Below are positions 12,932-23,944 of a DNA stretch of 64,000 nucleotides, piece after piece (position 1 is the stretch's first letter; each line of letters starts with the position of its first letter). The stretch lies in the NCBI GenBank assembly GCA_029204225.1, contig CM055104.1, forward strand, positions 49,016,933 through 49,080,932. The letters run 5' to 3'. Source of the DNA: Diphasiastrum complanatum (Eukaryota; Streptophyta; Lycopodiopsida; Lycopodiales; Lycopodiaceae). The notes beneath the pieces were generated by a model. It did no database searches. It was not told the DNA's origin and worked only from the letters and a program-made list of their open reading frames with translations. A program made the translations under genes and the position numbers.

Positions 12932-15900
12932 CTATGCATTAATATATAGGTCCTTTCCCAATGGTTTGGTGAAGATATCAGCCACACACTCCTTTGAAGA
13001 GACATGTTGAAGCTCCACCTCTTTGGCAATGACTTGATCTCTCACAAAATGGTGAGCAATCTCAATGTGCTTGCTCCTTGCATGAAAAACAGGATTGCTT
13101 GCCAAGCTTTGGGCTGAAAGGTTATCACAAAGTATGATTGGAGTCTTCTCTGGTTCCAGCAAGTGAAGATCCAATAACATCCTCTTGATCCAAAGAATCT
13201 CCTTGGTGCATGTTGTTAATGCCTTGTACTCGGCTTCGGTGGAAGATAGAGAGATAGTTGGTTGCTTCTTTGATAGCCATGAGACCACTCCATCTCCAAG
13301 ATAGATTGCAAAGACACTTGTTGACTTCCTATCCATTTGATCACCTGCAAAATCTGAATCTGAAAATCCACAAAGGTTAGGTGTAGTACCTCCATACAAG
13401 ATGCCAAAATCTCTAGATCCCGAGATGTATCTAAGTACTCTCTTTCCTAGCTTCCAATGAGCCTCACTAGGATCTTGCATAAATTGACTTAGTTTACCAA
13501 CCACAAAGCTTAGATCAGGTCTTGTGATGGTTAACCATATAAGAGATCCTATTAGCTTTCTATAGAGAGTAATGTCCTTGAAGGATCTTTCATTACTTCT
13601 TGTAGTTAGCTTTACATTTGATTCCATAGGAGTAGAAACAACTTTACAATCTTCCATATGAAACCTTTTTAGAATAGAGTTAACATACTTTTCTTGACAT
13701 ATGAATGTAGATTTAGAAGTTCTAATAATCTCTATTCCTAAGATATAATGAAGTTTACCAAGATCTTGAATTTCAAACTCTCTTTTGAGTGCCATCTTGA
13801 TTTCATCTATATCTAGATTGTTACCACCACTTAAGATAATGTCATCAACATAGATCAAAAGTAAAGTGATATCATTTTCATTCAATCTAAAGTAGAGAGA
13901 ATTATCATACTCACTCATAACAAAGTTTTGAGAAAGTAAGAAGGAATTGAGCTTAGCATACCAACTCCTTGGTGCTTGCTTTAGCCCATACAAACTCTTT
14001 TGGAGATAGCACACATGATTAGGCTCATCATGTGAAACATAGCCCTCGGGTTGCTCCATGTAAATATCTTCTTCAAGATCACCATTCAAGAAGGCATTAG
14101 TAACATCCATTTGCCACATATCCCAATCATAAAGAGTTGCAAGAGAGATTAGGATTCGAATAGTTACCATCTTTGCCACGGGTGCAAAGGTCTCATCATA
14201 GTCAATACCATATTCTTGAGCATACCCCTTTGCCACCAACCTTGCCTTGTACTTGTTGATTGATCCATCTTGATTTGTCTTGATCTTGAAGATCCACTTA
14301 CAACCAATTGCCTTCTTGTCCTTTGGAAGCTTTACCAACCTCCATGTGTTGCTTTTGATGAGTGCTTGATGCTCATGATCCATGGCTTGGATCCATTCCT
14401 TCTTTTGAATTGCTTCACCTACACAAGTTGGTTCATCAAAAGAGGTAAGAAAAGAAAAGTTAGAGTTGTCCACCACTTGCTTTCCTTTTTCATCATAGGT
14501 TAGCCTTGATGGCTTAGCCCTTTGCCTTTGAGTCTTCCTTGAAGTTTGCTTTGGAGTGGCATCTCCATCTTCATCCAAGACATCTTGCACATCATGATGA
14601 TTAGTAGGCACATCAACATCAACATCAACAACATTGGAAACATTCTCTTCATGAAAGATGACATCCCTACTTATGACAACTTTCTTTGTAGAAGGAATGT
14701 ACACTTTGTAAGCCTTGCTTACTTCACTATAGCCAACAAACACACCCTTCTTTGATGAAGGATCTTCTTTAGTTCTATCATCAAGTGTGATATTGACAAA
14801 ACATGTACATCCAAAGATCCTACAATGCTTGACACTCGGCCTTCTACCATAAAGAACCTCATGAGGAGTTTTACCATCCAAGGAAGCACTTGTCCATCTA
14901 TTACATAGATAGTTAGCACATGCTAAAGCTTCCCCCCAAAAAGACTTAGCAAGATTAGCATGTAGTCTCATTGCCTTGGCACATTCACAAAGGGTTCTAT
15001 TCTTCCTCTCGGCCACTCCATTCTGTTGTGGAGTCCTAGGACTAGACATCTCCCTCTTAATCCCATGTGCTATACAAAAGTCTTTGAACCTATTTGAGGT
15101 GTATTCCCCTCCATTATCAGATCTTAAGCATTTGATCTTTGTATTGAATTGGTTTTCCATTTCATTCTTGAACTTGACAAATGCAGCAAACACTTCATCC
15201 TTACTTTTAAGAAGATAGATCCAAGTATACCTACTAAAGTCATCAATGAAAGTTGCATACATCTTTGCCCCACCATTGCTAGTTGTACTAGAAGAATGAA
15301 TATCAGAATGCACAAGTTGAAAAGCTTCTTTAGATCTAGAAGTAGATCTAGAATAAGCAAGTCTATGAGATTTGGACAAGGCACAATGTTCACAAACACT
15401 ATTGTTTGCAACAAGACTTTTAGGGAGACCAAGAACAAGCTCTTTCTTTGCCATTACCTCCAAAGATTTGAAGTTGGGATGGCCCAACCTCTTGTGCCAA
15501 ACTTCTTGGTTTGTCAATTGCTCCCTAGCCATACATCCTTCATGATTAGAGATCACACATGCATCAAGCTTGAAAAGTTTACCATGCCTCCTACCTTGAG
15601 CAATCAAGGATCCACATTTACTTATCAAACATGCATCTCCAATGAACTCCACATCAAGTCCTTTGTCAATCATTTGACTTACACTAAGCAAATTCTTAGT
15701 GATTGAAGGAATGTACAAAACATTTTCAAGATTTGCTTTCCTATTTGTTGAAAGGGAAATAGGAATAGTGCCTATGCCTTTGATGTCACATTGACCATCA
15801 TTTGCAGTGTAGATGATGTTACCTTCTCCCTCATAAGACAATAAGGATGTAAAGTATTCCTTATGTCTTGTCATGTGAGATGAGGCTCCACTATCAATCC

Positions 15901-16819
15901 ACCAAGGATCATTATCATCTATGTTGGCTAACAAACTTGAAGTCATAACAAGTGATTCACATGTGTTATGTTCTTCTTCATCTATTGTAAGATTTCCTTG
16001 CCTCTCTCCTTGCTCTCTTTTCTTCTTATAACATTCATTTGCAAAATGACCTTTTATCCCACAATAAAAGCACTTGAACTTTGACTTATTGTTCTTAGTA
16101 GAAGAGGAAGAGGAAGAGTGATCATCATGATCAAAGTTACCACCTTTGGACCATTTCCCTTTGCCTTTACCTTTGCCCTTGAATTTGCCTTTTGTGAAGA
16201 AAGCCTCTTCACCTCCACCTTGCAAGGATGCACCATCAAGCTTTGATTGCAACCTATGTTCTTCAGCCAATAAGATTTCTTTCAAGTCAACCACACTTGG
16301 CAAGACTCTTTGAATGGCAAAACTTTGCACAAGGTTAGCATGTTCATTTAGCAAACCATTCAACATAACTTGGACTATTTCACCATCTTTTATGTTCTCA
16401 TCAATGCATGCTAAATCATCACTTAGGGACTTAACTCTCAAGATAAATGCATGAGCACTTTCACCCTCTCTTTGCCTACTAGAAAATATTTGTCTCCTTA
16501 GGGTCAATACCCTAGATGTGGACTTTGATTCAAAGAGCTTCTTTAAGGCATTCCATGCCTCACTTGCACTTTGACACTTTCCAACTTCCTTGAGAAGTTC
16601 ATTTGTAACATTCATTTTAATGATATGAAGAGCCCTTTTGGCCTTCTTATCAAACCTTTGTTGCTCTTGAAGTGTGAGAGGTCTCTCTTCAATTTCTGCA
16701 ACTATGTCCATGAGTTCATTCAACTCAAGTAAGGACTCCATCCTCACTTTCCAAGTAGAGTAGTTTGATGAACTCAACCTTTCACTAGACTCTAGCATGA
16801 TCCCACCATTGGAAGCCAT
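12932..16819 (-). CDS. Copia Gag-Pol polyprotein, uninterrupted (1295 aa)
   Basis: One ORF encodes the whole replication polyprotein. Domains in order: Gag with an N-terminal NYSTWKVRMES motif (about 19-29); basic Gly/Lys linker (about 208-226); zinc knuckle CX2CX4HX4C at residues 250-263; aspartic protease WWIDSGASSHM with Asp309; integrase zinc region with His442/His447 and Cys476/Cys479; integrase core with Asp506, Asp568 and Glu604 in their usual settings (LVHSD, RSDNGGEY, NGVAERKNRTL); reverse transcriptase with YVDD at 990-993; RNase H with FSDSDFAGD (about 1152-1160) and STEAEY (about 1194-1199). All catalytic residues I can check are intact, and the length is normal for a Copia polyprotein. 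The start ATG is the first in frame and sits about 1.2 kb from the primer site. The stop lies 47 nt before the polypurine tract. Gag and Pol share one frame, so a gag excess would need splicing or another route. Confidence 0.97.
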   Translation of the reverse strand: MASNGGIMLESSERLSSSNYSTWKVRMESLLELNELMDIVAEIEERPLTLQEQQRFDKKAKRALHIIKMNVTNELLKEVGKCQSASEAWNALKKLFESKSTSRVLTLRRQIFSSRQREGESAHAFILRVKSLSDDLACIDENIKDGEIVQVMLNGLLNEHANLVQSFAIQRVLPSVVDLKEILLAEEHRLQSKLDGASLQGGGEEAFFTKGKFKGKGKGKGKWSKGGNFDHDDHSSSSSSTKNNKSKFKCFYCGIKGHFANECYKKKREQGERQGNLTIDEEEHNTCESLVMTSSLLANIDDNDPWWIDSGASSHMTRHKEYFTSLLSYEGEGNIIYTANDGQCDIKGIGTIPISLSTNRKANLENVLYIPSITKNLLSVSQMIDKGLDVEFIGDACLISKCGSLIAQGRRHGKLFKLDACVISNHEGCMAREQLTNQEVWHKRLGHPNFKSLEVMAKKELVLGLPKSLVANNSVCEHCALSKSHRLAYSRSTSRSKEAFQLVHSDIHSSSTTSNGGAKMYATFIDDFSRYTWIYLLKSKDEVFAAFVKFKNEMENQFNTKIKCLRSDNGGEYTSNRFKDFCIAHGIKREMSSPRTPQQNGVAERKNRTLCECAKAMRLHANLAKSFWGEALACANYLCNRWTSASLDGKTPHEVLYGRRPSVKHCRIFGCTCFVNITLDDRTKEDPSSKKGVFVGYSEVSKAYKVYIPSTKKVVISRDVIFHEENVSNVVDVDVDVPTNHHDVQDVLDEDGDATPKQTSRKTQRQRAKPSRLTYDEKGKQVVDNSNFSFLTSFDEPTCVGEAIQKKEWIQAMDHEHQALIKSNTWRLVKLPKDKKAIGCKWIFKIKTNQDGSINKYKARLVAKGYAQEYGIDYDETFAPVAKMVTIRILISLATLYDWDMWQMDVTNAFLNGDLEEDIYMEQPEGYVSHDEPNHVCYLQKSLYGLKQAPRSWYAKLNSFLLSQNFVMSEYDNSLYFRLNENDITLLLIYVDDIILSGGNNLDIDEIKMALKREFEIQDLGKLHYILGIEIIRTSKSTFICQEKYVNSILKRFHMEDCKVVSTPMESNVKLTTRSNERSFKDITLYRKLIGSLIWLTITRPDLSFVVGKLSQFMQDPSEAHWKLGKRVLRYISGSRDFGILYGGTTPNLCGFSDSDFAGDQMDRKSTSVFAIYLGDGVVSWLSKKQPTISLSSTEAEYKALTTCTKEILWIKRMLLDLHLLEPEKTPIILCDNLSAQSLASNPVFHARSKHIEIAHHFVRDQVIAKEVELQHVSSKECVADIFTKPLGKDLYINA

Positions 16820-17979
16820 GATTTTAATGTTTCTTCAACTTTTAGGTTCTGTCCTAAAGCACTTAGCACTCACTTTTCTCTCAACAAATGATAGATAAAG
16901 AGATCTATGAAGATTTAGGACCCTAAAACACTTCTATCTTGAACCTAGATGGTTTCCAAGCATAGAAAGGAAGATTGAAACACATGCAACACTTTGCACA
17001 CACTAAGAATGGATTACAAAATCAAACCAACCTGAACACACTCTTGCTTAAGCTCTCAAACTTTCCAGCAAGTGACCAAATCAAGTTATGGTGTGAAGAG
17101 TTACTTGCATTCTTAGAAAATACCCAAAACTAGGATGCCAAGATTACCTAGTAATGAACAAACTTGATCAACATATGATCAACACACTAAGATATTGATT
17201 CAACCTGTAAAACCACATGTAAACCACACTTCTAAAAGTTTATAAACTCCAGCAAGTGATAAATACAAGATTTAGAGGTGAATGAATGAGCACACTTAGT
17301 GAATCACAAGACTAGCTTCACTATCTTGTCAAATCTTGGTGTTTAGATGTAGATCTAAGATCACTTCACATGAGAATGTTCCTCAACCTGTTAAGAACCT
17401 GAAAACACACTTGCATAATGGTTAACACCTTCCAACAAATGCTCCAATCAAATTACATAAGGAGAGTTACTTACATGCTCAACAAAGTACACCAAAATTT
17501 ATGCCAAAATTGATGACAATCTTTACAATATGCTCTTCACAATGGAGCTTACAATATGTTCACCCAAAAAAGGGGATCTTTCATCCAAATGGGAGCTTTG
17601 CTCAGCCTTTAGGAGAATTACAACTCACTCAAAAGAGCATTTGTCATCCACTTAAGGAGAAGTTTCATCCACTTAAGGAGAGTGTTCATCCAAGAATGGA
17701 GATTGTCAACAATAGGATTGAAAAGAACATTGTTAGTATTGAATATGCACAAGCCTCACAATCACAAATGATTAGGTGTTATGATCTGATCCAAAATAGT
17801 TTCTTTTCAGCCTCTGATCTTTAATAGACCTGAAATATGCTTTTGATCCACAAGTTCAACTCACAAAACAAAGGTTAGTAAGATTTGATCAACAAAGCAA
17901 TGCAAAATCATGCTAGAACTTGATCAAACATCCAAATATCACCAAAAATGGAATACTTACTGTAAATAGAAGCCAACCA
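16820..17979 (-). other. Untranslated leader of the intact Copia
   Basis: 1160 bp between primer site and polyprotein ATG. Short purine-rich imperfect repeats (CATCCACTTAAGGAGA-like, about 17630-17695) create a plus-strand open frame that I regard as spurious. Confidence 0.8.
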
Positions 17980-17991
17980 GCTCTGATACCA
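17980..17991 (-). other. Primer-binding site, initiator tRNA-Met
   Basis: TGGTATCAGAGC on the minus strand, directly next to the LTR. Perfect match to the usual plant Copia site. Confidence 0.95.
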
Positions 17992-18646
17992 TGTGAAAAA
18001 TACAGATCCTAAGTGGATCTAAACTCCAAGATCATTGGCTTGAATGCTTGCACTCCAAACTACATAAGCTAGGAATTGGCAACACATTCTATGCTACCTA
18101 GAATGCAAAGAACTTGATCAAAAAGCATTTATCACAAATGGAAACTTCCATAAACATCAAGTGCGGCCCAAAATAGCATTATACAGTCCATAATACATCA
18201 GCCTACCACTTTTGGAAAGCACCTAAGATCATACACAATAGCTTGAAGACAATACACACAACAATGCTCTCAATGGAGGAAGAAACAATGACAATGATCT
18301 ATTGATCTCAATGAAGCATACAAAAGGTTTCTCCAACCTGTTTTCCACGACTTCCCTACTATCTATGGATGAGGAAGATGACTCTCTCTCCTCTCTCTAG
18401 AAGGTACTTGACCCTAGATATTCCCTATATAGGAAAAATAGCTAAAAATGGCTTATATGACCAAAATACATCAAAATGGTCTCATTTTGAAGGGTATGAA
18501 GTTTGACACTTCATCATACTGAAAAAATACAGTAAATAAAAACATTGTGGCCTGGTTCACACGTGTGAAACTCCAGAACCAAAACTATTTACAATTTTAG
18601 CCAATTTAGGCCTCAAACTAGCTAGGAAATGTTGACAATTTTCACA
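17992..18646 (-). repeat. 5' LTR and promoter of the intact Copia
   Basis: 655 bp with TG...CA ends, nearly identical to 12215-12869. On the minus strand a TATATA core lies near 18424-18430, downstream of the G-box palindrome TTCACACGTGTGAA at 18556-18569. This LTR should drive the element's transcript. Confidence 0.97.
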
Positions 18647-18651
18647 AGTAG
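18647..18651. repeat. Target-site duplication AGTAG, right copy
   Basis: Exact copy of 12210-12214, directly after the CA end of the right LTR. Confidence 0.95.
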
Positions 18652-20430
18652 ATCGGCAATACAAGAGGACAAGTTGACATGCTCCAAATAGATTTCTCCT
18701 CCAATAAGCTTTTCTCTCACAAAATGGTGTCCCACTTCTATGTGCTTGCTTCTTGCATGAAATATGGGATTATTGGCAAGAGCTTGGGCCGAGATGTTAT
18801 CACACTTGATCGTTGGTAGATCATCCTCCTTGATGCACTTTAGCTCCATTAATAACCTCTTGATCCAAAGCACCTCTTTGGTAGTTGTAGTGAGTGCTTT
18901 GTACTCGGCCTCACATGAACAGAGAGATATAGTATCTTGCTTTTTGGAAAGCCAAGATATTAGATTGCCTCCAAGAAAGATAGTGTATGCACTAATAGAC
19001 TTTCGATCCATCTTGTCACTTGCAAAGTCCAAATCCGAGTAGCCAACAATGGATAGATCTTCACTTTTATAGAGTAGACCATAATCACAAGATGAAGATA
19101 CATATCTTAGAATCCTCTTGGCCATCTTCCAATGATGGATCTTAGGATCTTGCATAAATTGACTCAATTTGTGCACACAAAAACTTAGATCGGGCCTAGT
19201 AATGGCAAGCCAAATCAAGGAGCCTACAAGACTCCTAAAAAGTGTGATGTCCTCAAAGGATCTTTCATCACCTTTATTAGGATCTTTTACAATTTGCTCC
19301 ATTGGAGTATCTATGCTCTTGGAATTTCTCATATGGAATTTTTTCAACATAGAGTGAGCATATCTAGATTGGCATATAAAGACATGATTTTCATAAAAAT
19401 CAATTTCTAGGCCTAGGATGTAATGTATCTCTCCTAGACCTTCATTTTAAACTCACATCCAAGTGCTAGCTTGGTTTCATCAACTAGCTTGATACAACTT
19501 CTACAAAGAATAATGTCATCAACATAAATTAGAAGAATGACAATATTGCTATCAACAAACTTTAGATACATGGAAGGATCATAGTCACTAAGAGTAAATC
19601 CTAGTGAGATAAGAAAAGAATTAAGTCTTGAATACCATGATCTTGGTGCTTGCTTGAGTCCATAAGGACTTTTGAAGAGCAAGCACACTTTGGATTCATC
19701 CTTGATGAATCCTTGAGGTTGTTCCATATAGATCTCCTCCTCAAGATAACCATTTAGAAAAGCATTAGATACATCTAATTGGAACACCTTCCACTTGAAA
19801 AAACAAGCAAGAGAAATAAGTATTCTTATTGTCACCATCTTTGCAACGGGTGCAAAGGTCTCCTTATAATCAAGACCATGGATTTGAGCAAATCCTTTGG
19901 CACATAATCTTGTTTTATGCTTGTTGATGGTGCCATCATGATTGAACTTGATCCGAAATACCCACTTGCAACCAATCACATGCTTGTTGGATGGAGGGTC
20001 CACAAGCTCCCAAGTATTGCTGGTGATCAATGCATCATAATCTTGCTTCATGGCATCATACCACTCCTTGGTATTGAGTGCCTCTTGTACATTCTTTGGC
20101 TCTTCATGAGAGACATAAAAAACATAATTAGTGGAATCAAGATCCACTTGTTTGCCTTTGTCAACATATGAGAGCCTCTTAGGCTTGGATCTTCTTGGTG
20201 AGGAAATCCGAGGAGAGTCTTTTTTAAATCTCAACCCCATCACATCATGATTGTCTTCAAAATCAATAATTGATGATGCATCCATAGATTTCTTGATCTC
20301 GGCCTCTTAAAAAGATGAGTGTTGATCTTCATGAAAGACAACATCTCTACTTTCAATAACTTGAGAAGTAGAGAGTATAAAGACTCTATAGGCCTTCTTG
20401 GTGGATGAGTATCCAACCATGATCCCTCTT
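18647..20430 (-). pseudogene. Older Copia pol (RT and RNase H), interrupted by the nested element
   Basis: This is the C-terminal half of a Copia Pol, about 60% similar by eye to the intact one. From right to left: the end of integrase (a VGYSSTKKAYRVF-like block), a linker, RT with ETFAPVAKM and YVDDIIL, and RNase H with GYSDLDFASD and SCEAEYKAL. It is dead: an in-frame TAA lies near 20308, and a one-base deletion at about 19437 in the Asp codon of the KDLG block shifts the frame. The nested Copia also splits the last RNase H codons at 18647. The other side of the split is at 12125-12214. Gag, protease and most of integrase are missing beyond about 20430, where unrelated sequence begins. Confidence 0.92.
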
Positions 20431-21285
20431 TTTCGTCAAAAATGTCTTCTTCCTTGAAACCCTCAAGCATGGTGGCATCTAACTGCTTCGGTGATTTCAC
20501 AGCTTGGTCGACCCAAAGTGTGGCTGGGCTATTTTCAATGTGAGGTTGCTGGCTTATATCTTCAACACCGACAGTACTGTCATGGATCTGTTTGAATCCT
20601 CTTCCAGGAGATTGGAGGTCAAAGGGCACAGGGCTCTAGGGCATTCCAAAAATTTTGACGGCCCCAAGGGGGTTAGAATCATCAAACATATCCATGAAAA
20701 ATTGCGTGTTTGGTGAAGTAGCTTCGGTGTGCGGGGGTGAGGCGGCCTGGGGAGCTGTGATGGGAATGGTAGCCCAATGGTCACAAACTGTCCTTGTGTG
20801 GAAGCAGAGGTGAGAAAAGCATCAGAGACGAGGGGAATTGGAAGTTCAGTGTGAACAACAACAGGGGGTGGAAGCACAGCTGACGATGTATGCCTAGTGC
20901 GACGTCGTGATGCAAAAGACGAGTCAGAAATGACGACCTCTGCGTGGACGATGACGACTATGAGAACTCGAGGCATGGTGAGACGACTCGGCTAGTGCTT
21001 CTTTGTAGATCAAAAGCACAGAATCCAGGTGGAAGCCATGAATTTTGTTTTCCAGGTGAGAAGTGGCTAGAAGAGACAATAAAGAGCCAACAACGGACTG
21101 CTGCTTAGTATTGCCCTTAATAGCTCGTTTGAGCTCACCAGAAATAGTCTTGAACCAATTATATGGTTCAAGAGGGGCTTTGGCCAACTTGGTGTATGAC
21201 TCAACTATCCTATGGAGGATTTGGGAGGTGATGCAGTCTTTCTTGAGGTTCCCAACCATCAGGAAGTTATTCAATAGCGGATAGC
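20431..21285 (-). pseudogene. Unrecognised coding-like region, possibly gag-like
   Basis: On the minus strand an open start at 21274 encodes a helical, charged block of 116 residues (ESYTKLAKAPLEPYNWFK, SGELKRAIKGNTKQQ). A Pro/Ser-rich linker and an acidic tail follow in overlapping frames (VEDISQQPHIENSPATLWVD). The reading frame changes at least twice, so it is decayed. I do not recognise a family. A structured N-terminus, disordered linker and acidic tail would suit a retroelement Gag, but that is inference. It ends against the truncated Copia at about 20430. Confidence 0.35.
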
Positions 21286-21749
21286 AGCGTGTATGACAGG
21301 CTTAGTGATGGACAACCTAATTTTGACATTTTAAGATCATCTAGTAGGTCGGCGAAGGTTCATAATGAGGTTAAGGTGCTCGACGAAGGTTCCCAAAATG
21401 GCATATCACTAAACCTTCGTCTGACTCAAAAACTGGATTTTTCCTGGACGAGAACCTTCGCCCAACCCAAATTAGATAAATCTAGAGTGGATGTACAGTC
21501 TCAGAGCTCAGCAAGGGTTTTTGGTACTGTATAGGCCACATCTGACCAAAACAGTGATTTTCTAAGTTATTTTTCATCAAAGAATATTGTATTTCCTTTT
21601 TTCCATGCTGATGACTTTCTGACTTTTGCTCATCAGTCTTTTCTCAAAAAAAAAACTTGTTATTTTTTTGTTTTTTGTTTTATTGTCTTTTTCCAAAAAA
21701 CTCAGCAATTTAAATACTGAAAACAAAAAATTGAAATACAAATAAAATT
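21286..21749. other. No gene seen
   Basis: Contains three AACCTTCG/CGAAGGTT-type words (21350-21465), partly inverted, and T-rich tracts (21600-21690). Open frames are short and without motifs. Confidence 0.4.
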
Positions 21750-23940
21750 AAAAAACCATTGAGATCAGGCTTGCTGATCTGGCGAAGCTGGCTGCCAAAA
21801 CTTGCGTAATCGGCTGTCATTCACCGGAGTATCAAATCATTTTCTATCCAAGTGCTCAAGAATTACTGCGCCATAGTTCAGGATTTCCTTCACTTTATAT
21901 GGGCCTTCACAGACTTGTAGCGAAGGGATTTTCTCAGAGATAAATGCAAGATGTCCTACTTTCAGATTTTTGTACAATCGACGATCATGCCATGCCTTGC
22001 GGCAGGCTTTCTCTGCTACTAAGGCAGGCAGGCTTTCTCTGCTACTAAGGCATGAACTGCCATCAATCGGATTTCACATAATTTGTGCAACGCTTCATGA
22101 CGGAGTTGTAAAGACTTATTATCATTTAATTGTTCCGTTGCTTCTATGCGTAAAGATGGGATTAAAAATTCAATCGACATGACAACATCTTGACCATAAA
22201 CGAGTTGAAAAGGTGTTTGATTTGTATTATTTTTGTAAGCAGATCTAAATGCCCATAACGCTGCATACAGTTTATGTTCCCAATTAGACCGACTTGCTTC
22301 AACTGTCTTTGTCATAATGGTGCAGAAAATCTTATTGGAAGATTCAGCTTGGCCATTCCCTCTGAGATAGTAGGGAATAACAAAAAAATCTTCCTGGAAA
22401 CACTTTATTGTTTTATTAACAAAGTGTGTACCCCGGTGATTGACAATCTCGATCGGACATCCAAATCTGACTATAATATTTTCATATAGAAATTTGGCCA
22501 TAGATTTCGCATCAGCAACTTTGACAGCTTTGGCTTCAACCCACTTGGTCATATAATCAGTTCCTACGATAATATATCGGGCCTGAGATCCTTGCGCCGC
22601 AGGATGAATAGGACCAACATAATCCAGTCCCCATTTTTCAAACGGTGCTTGCAATAAAATCGGATGCAAGGGTTCATAGTTCTGTCAAGTAGGCCGTCGT
22701 GCTCGCTAGAAAACATCACATGTTTGAATAAAATTTTCTGTGTTCTTATGAAGTGTAGGCCACCAACAACCTGATTGCAAAAGTTTGTGAACAGTAATAT
22801 CTATAGAGAAGTGTCCTCCGCCCATGCCATCATGTGAAAACATGATTAAATCTGGTACTTCATGCGGTAAAACACATCTTCATAAAATATTGTCTAATCC
22901 ACGACGATACAATTATCCGGCAATCAATTGATAAGGTTGAGCCTTATGAATCAATTGTCTCTTTTATACTTTTGTCAAGGAGTCATTTGGTTGTCCTAGC
23001 ATCAGGTACTCAACAATATTAGCTGCCCACTTAGGTACTACTTCAACATAGAACAATGCAGCATTTGGTAGTTCATCATCCACTTCAGTGTTAACTAGTG
23101 TGAATTTAATTCACAAAACGTGATCGGCTAGATAATGTTCCTTCCCCTTTCGAATCACAATCCAAAGTCAAATTCAGTCAATAATAATAACCACCTTGCA
23201 ATACATCCAGTATTGTACATCTTGTTTACCAAGTAACGTAACGACTGATGGTCCGTACAAAATACAACGTGCGTTTCCATGAGGTAGTGACGAAATTTTT
23301 GAACAGAAAAAATCATGGCTAACGCCTCACATTCTGTTGTTGAATAATTCTTCTCTGGATCTTAAGCTGTCTGCTTGCAAATCGTATAGGATAGTCCTTC
23401 TTATAGTCACCTGGCTGCGTCAAAACTAATCCAATGGCGTATTTTGAGGCATCTGTATGAATATGAAATTCTATCGTCCAATCTAGAGGACGCAATATTG
23501 GTGCTAAAGTTAATGCTTTTTTTAACTTTTCAAAGGCGTCTAACGCCTCTACTGTCCAAATAGGAAAATAGTCAGTTTGTATATAGGTCGTGCTAAATCT
23601 GCAAAGAAGATAATAAAAATTCGATAGTAGTTCGCATGACCCATAAACACATAAACTCGATGAATTGTTGTTGGTGGTGGCAATTCCACAATAACCTTGA
23701 TCTTAGAATAATCGGTGGAAATACCATGTCTTGATATCACATGTCTAAGCACAAGACGTGGGAAACCCATATCTGGCATTTTTCTGGATTTAAAGAAATT
23801 TGATATTTGCGACATCTTTCAAATACTTTCTCTAATCGATCCAGGTGGTCTGCATCTGTACTATGGACTCCCAGGTCATCCAAGTAAAGTTCAAGGAGTT
23901 TTTGCAAATAATCTTTAGAAGCAGCTTGCATTACTCTTCA
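21750..23940 (-). pseudogene. Ty3/Gypsy pol remnant I (RT end, RNase H, integrase)
   Basis: Right to left: RT active-site block YLDDLGVHSTDADHL with LNPEKCQ (about 23737-23931), the SRHGIS connection block, RNase H (DHQSLRYL-like, 23200-23350), integrase zinc region, and the integrase core from 22669. In the core the first Asp is kept (WGLDYVGP). The second is His (NHRGTHF instead of DRGTHF), and the Glu motif NGQAESSNK is present. Two stops (TAG, TGA) precede the core at about 22683-22711, and many frame changes break RT and RNase H. A 26-bp tandem duplication at 22003-22054 shifts the integrase C-terminus out of frame. No LTR of this element is visible. Confidence 0.88.
22003..22054. repeat. 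26-bp tandem duplication inside integrase
   Basis: The unit CAGGCTTTCTCTGCTACTAA plus GGCAGG occurs twice head to tail (22003-22028 and from 22029). Since 26 is not a multiple of three it breaks the integrase frame and creates the stop at 22019. Confidence 0.9.
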
Positions 23941-23944
23941 AAGA

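Larger units (their letters stand above)
12215..18646 (-). mobile_element. Complete, nested Ty1/Copia retrotransposon (6432 bp)
   Basis: All parts are present in order on the minus strand: 5' LTR 17992-18646, primer site 17980-17991, leader 16820-17979, one polyprotein ORF 12932-16819, polypurine tract 12870-12884, and 3' LTR 12215-12869. It is flanked by perfect 5-bp target duplications. By eye the two 655-bp LTRs differ at three positions (about 0.5%), so insertion was recent relative to the other elements here. It lies inside the RNase H coding region of an older Copia. Its LTR start and polypurine tract match those of the derivative element at 43.7-47.2 kb. It is the only element in the window that looks autonomous. 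Confidence 0.97.

Noticed and set aside
15149-15706. Plus-strand 185-codon frame
   Set aside because: It is the antisense shadow of the intact Copia polyprotein; all domain motifs are on the minus strand.
17501-17824. Plus-strand 107-codon frame in the Copia leader
   Set aside because: It is antisense to the element's leader and produced by short purine-rich repeats.
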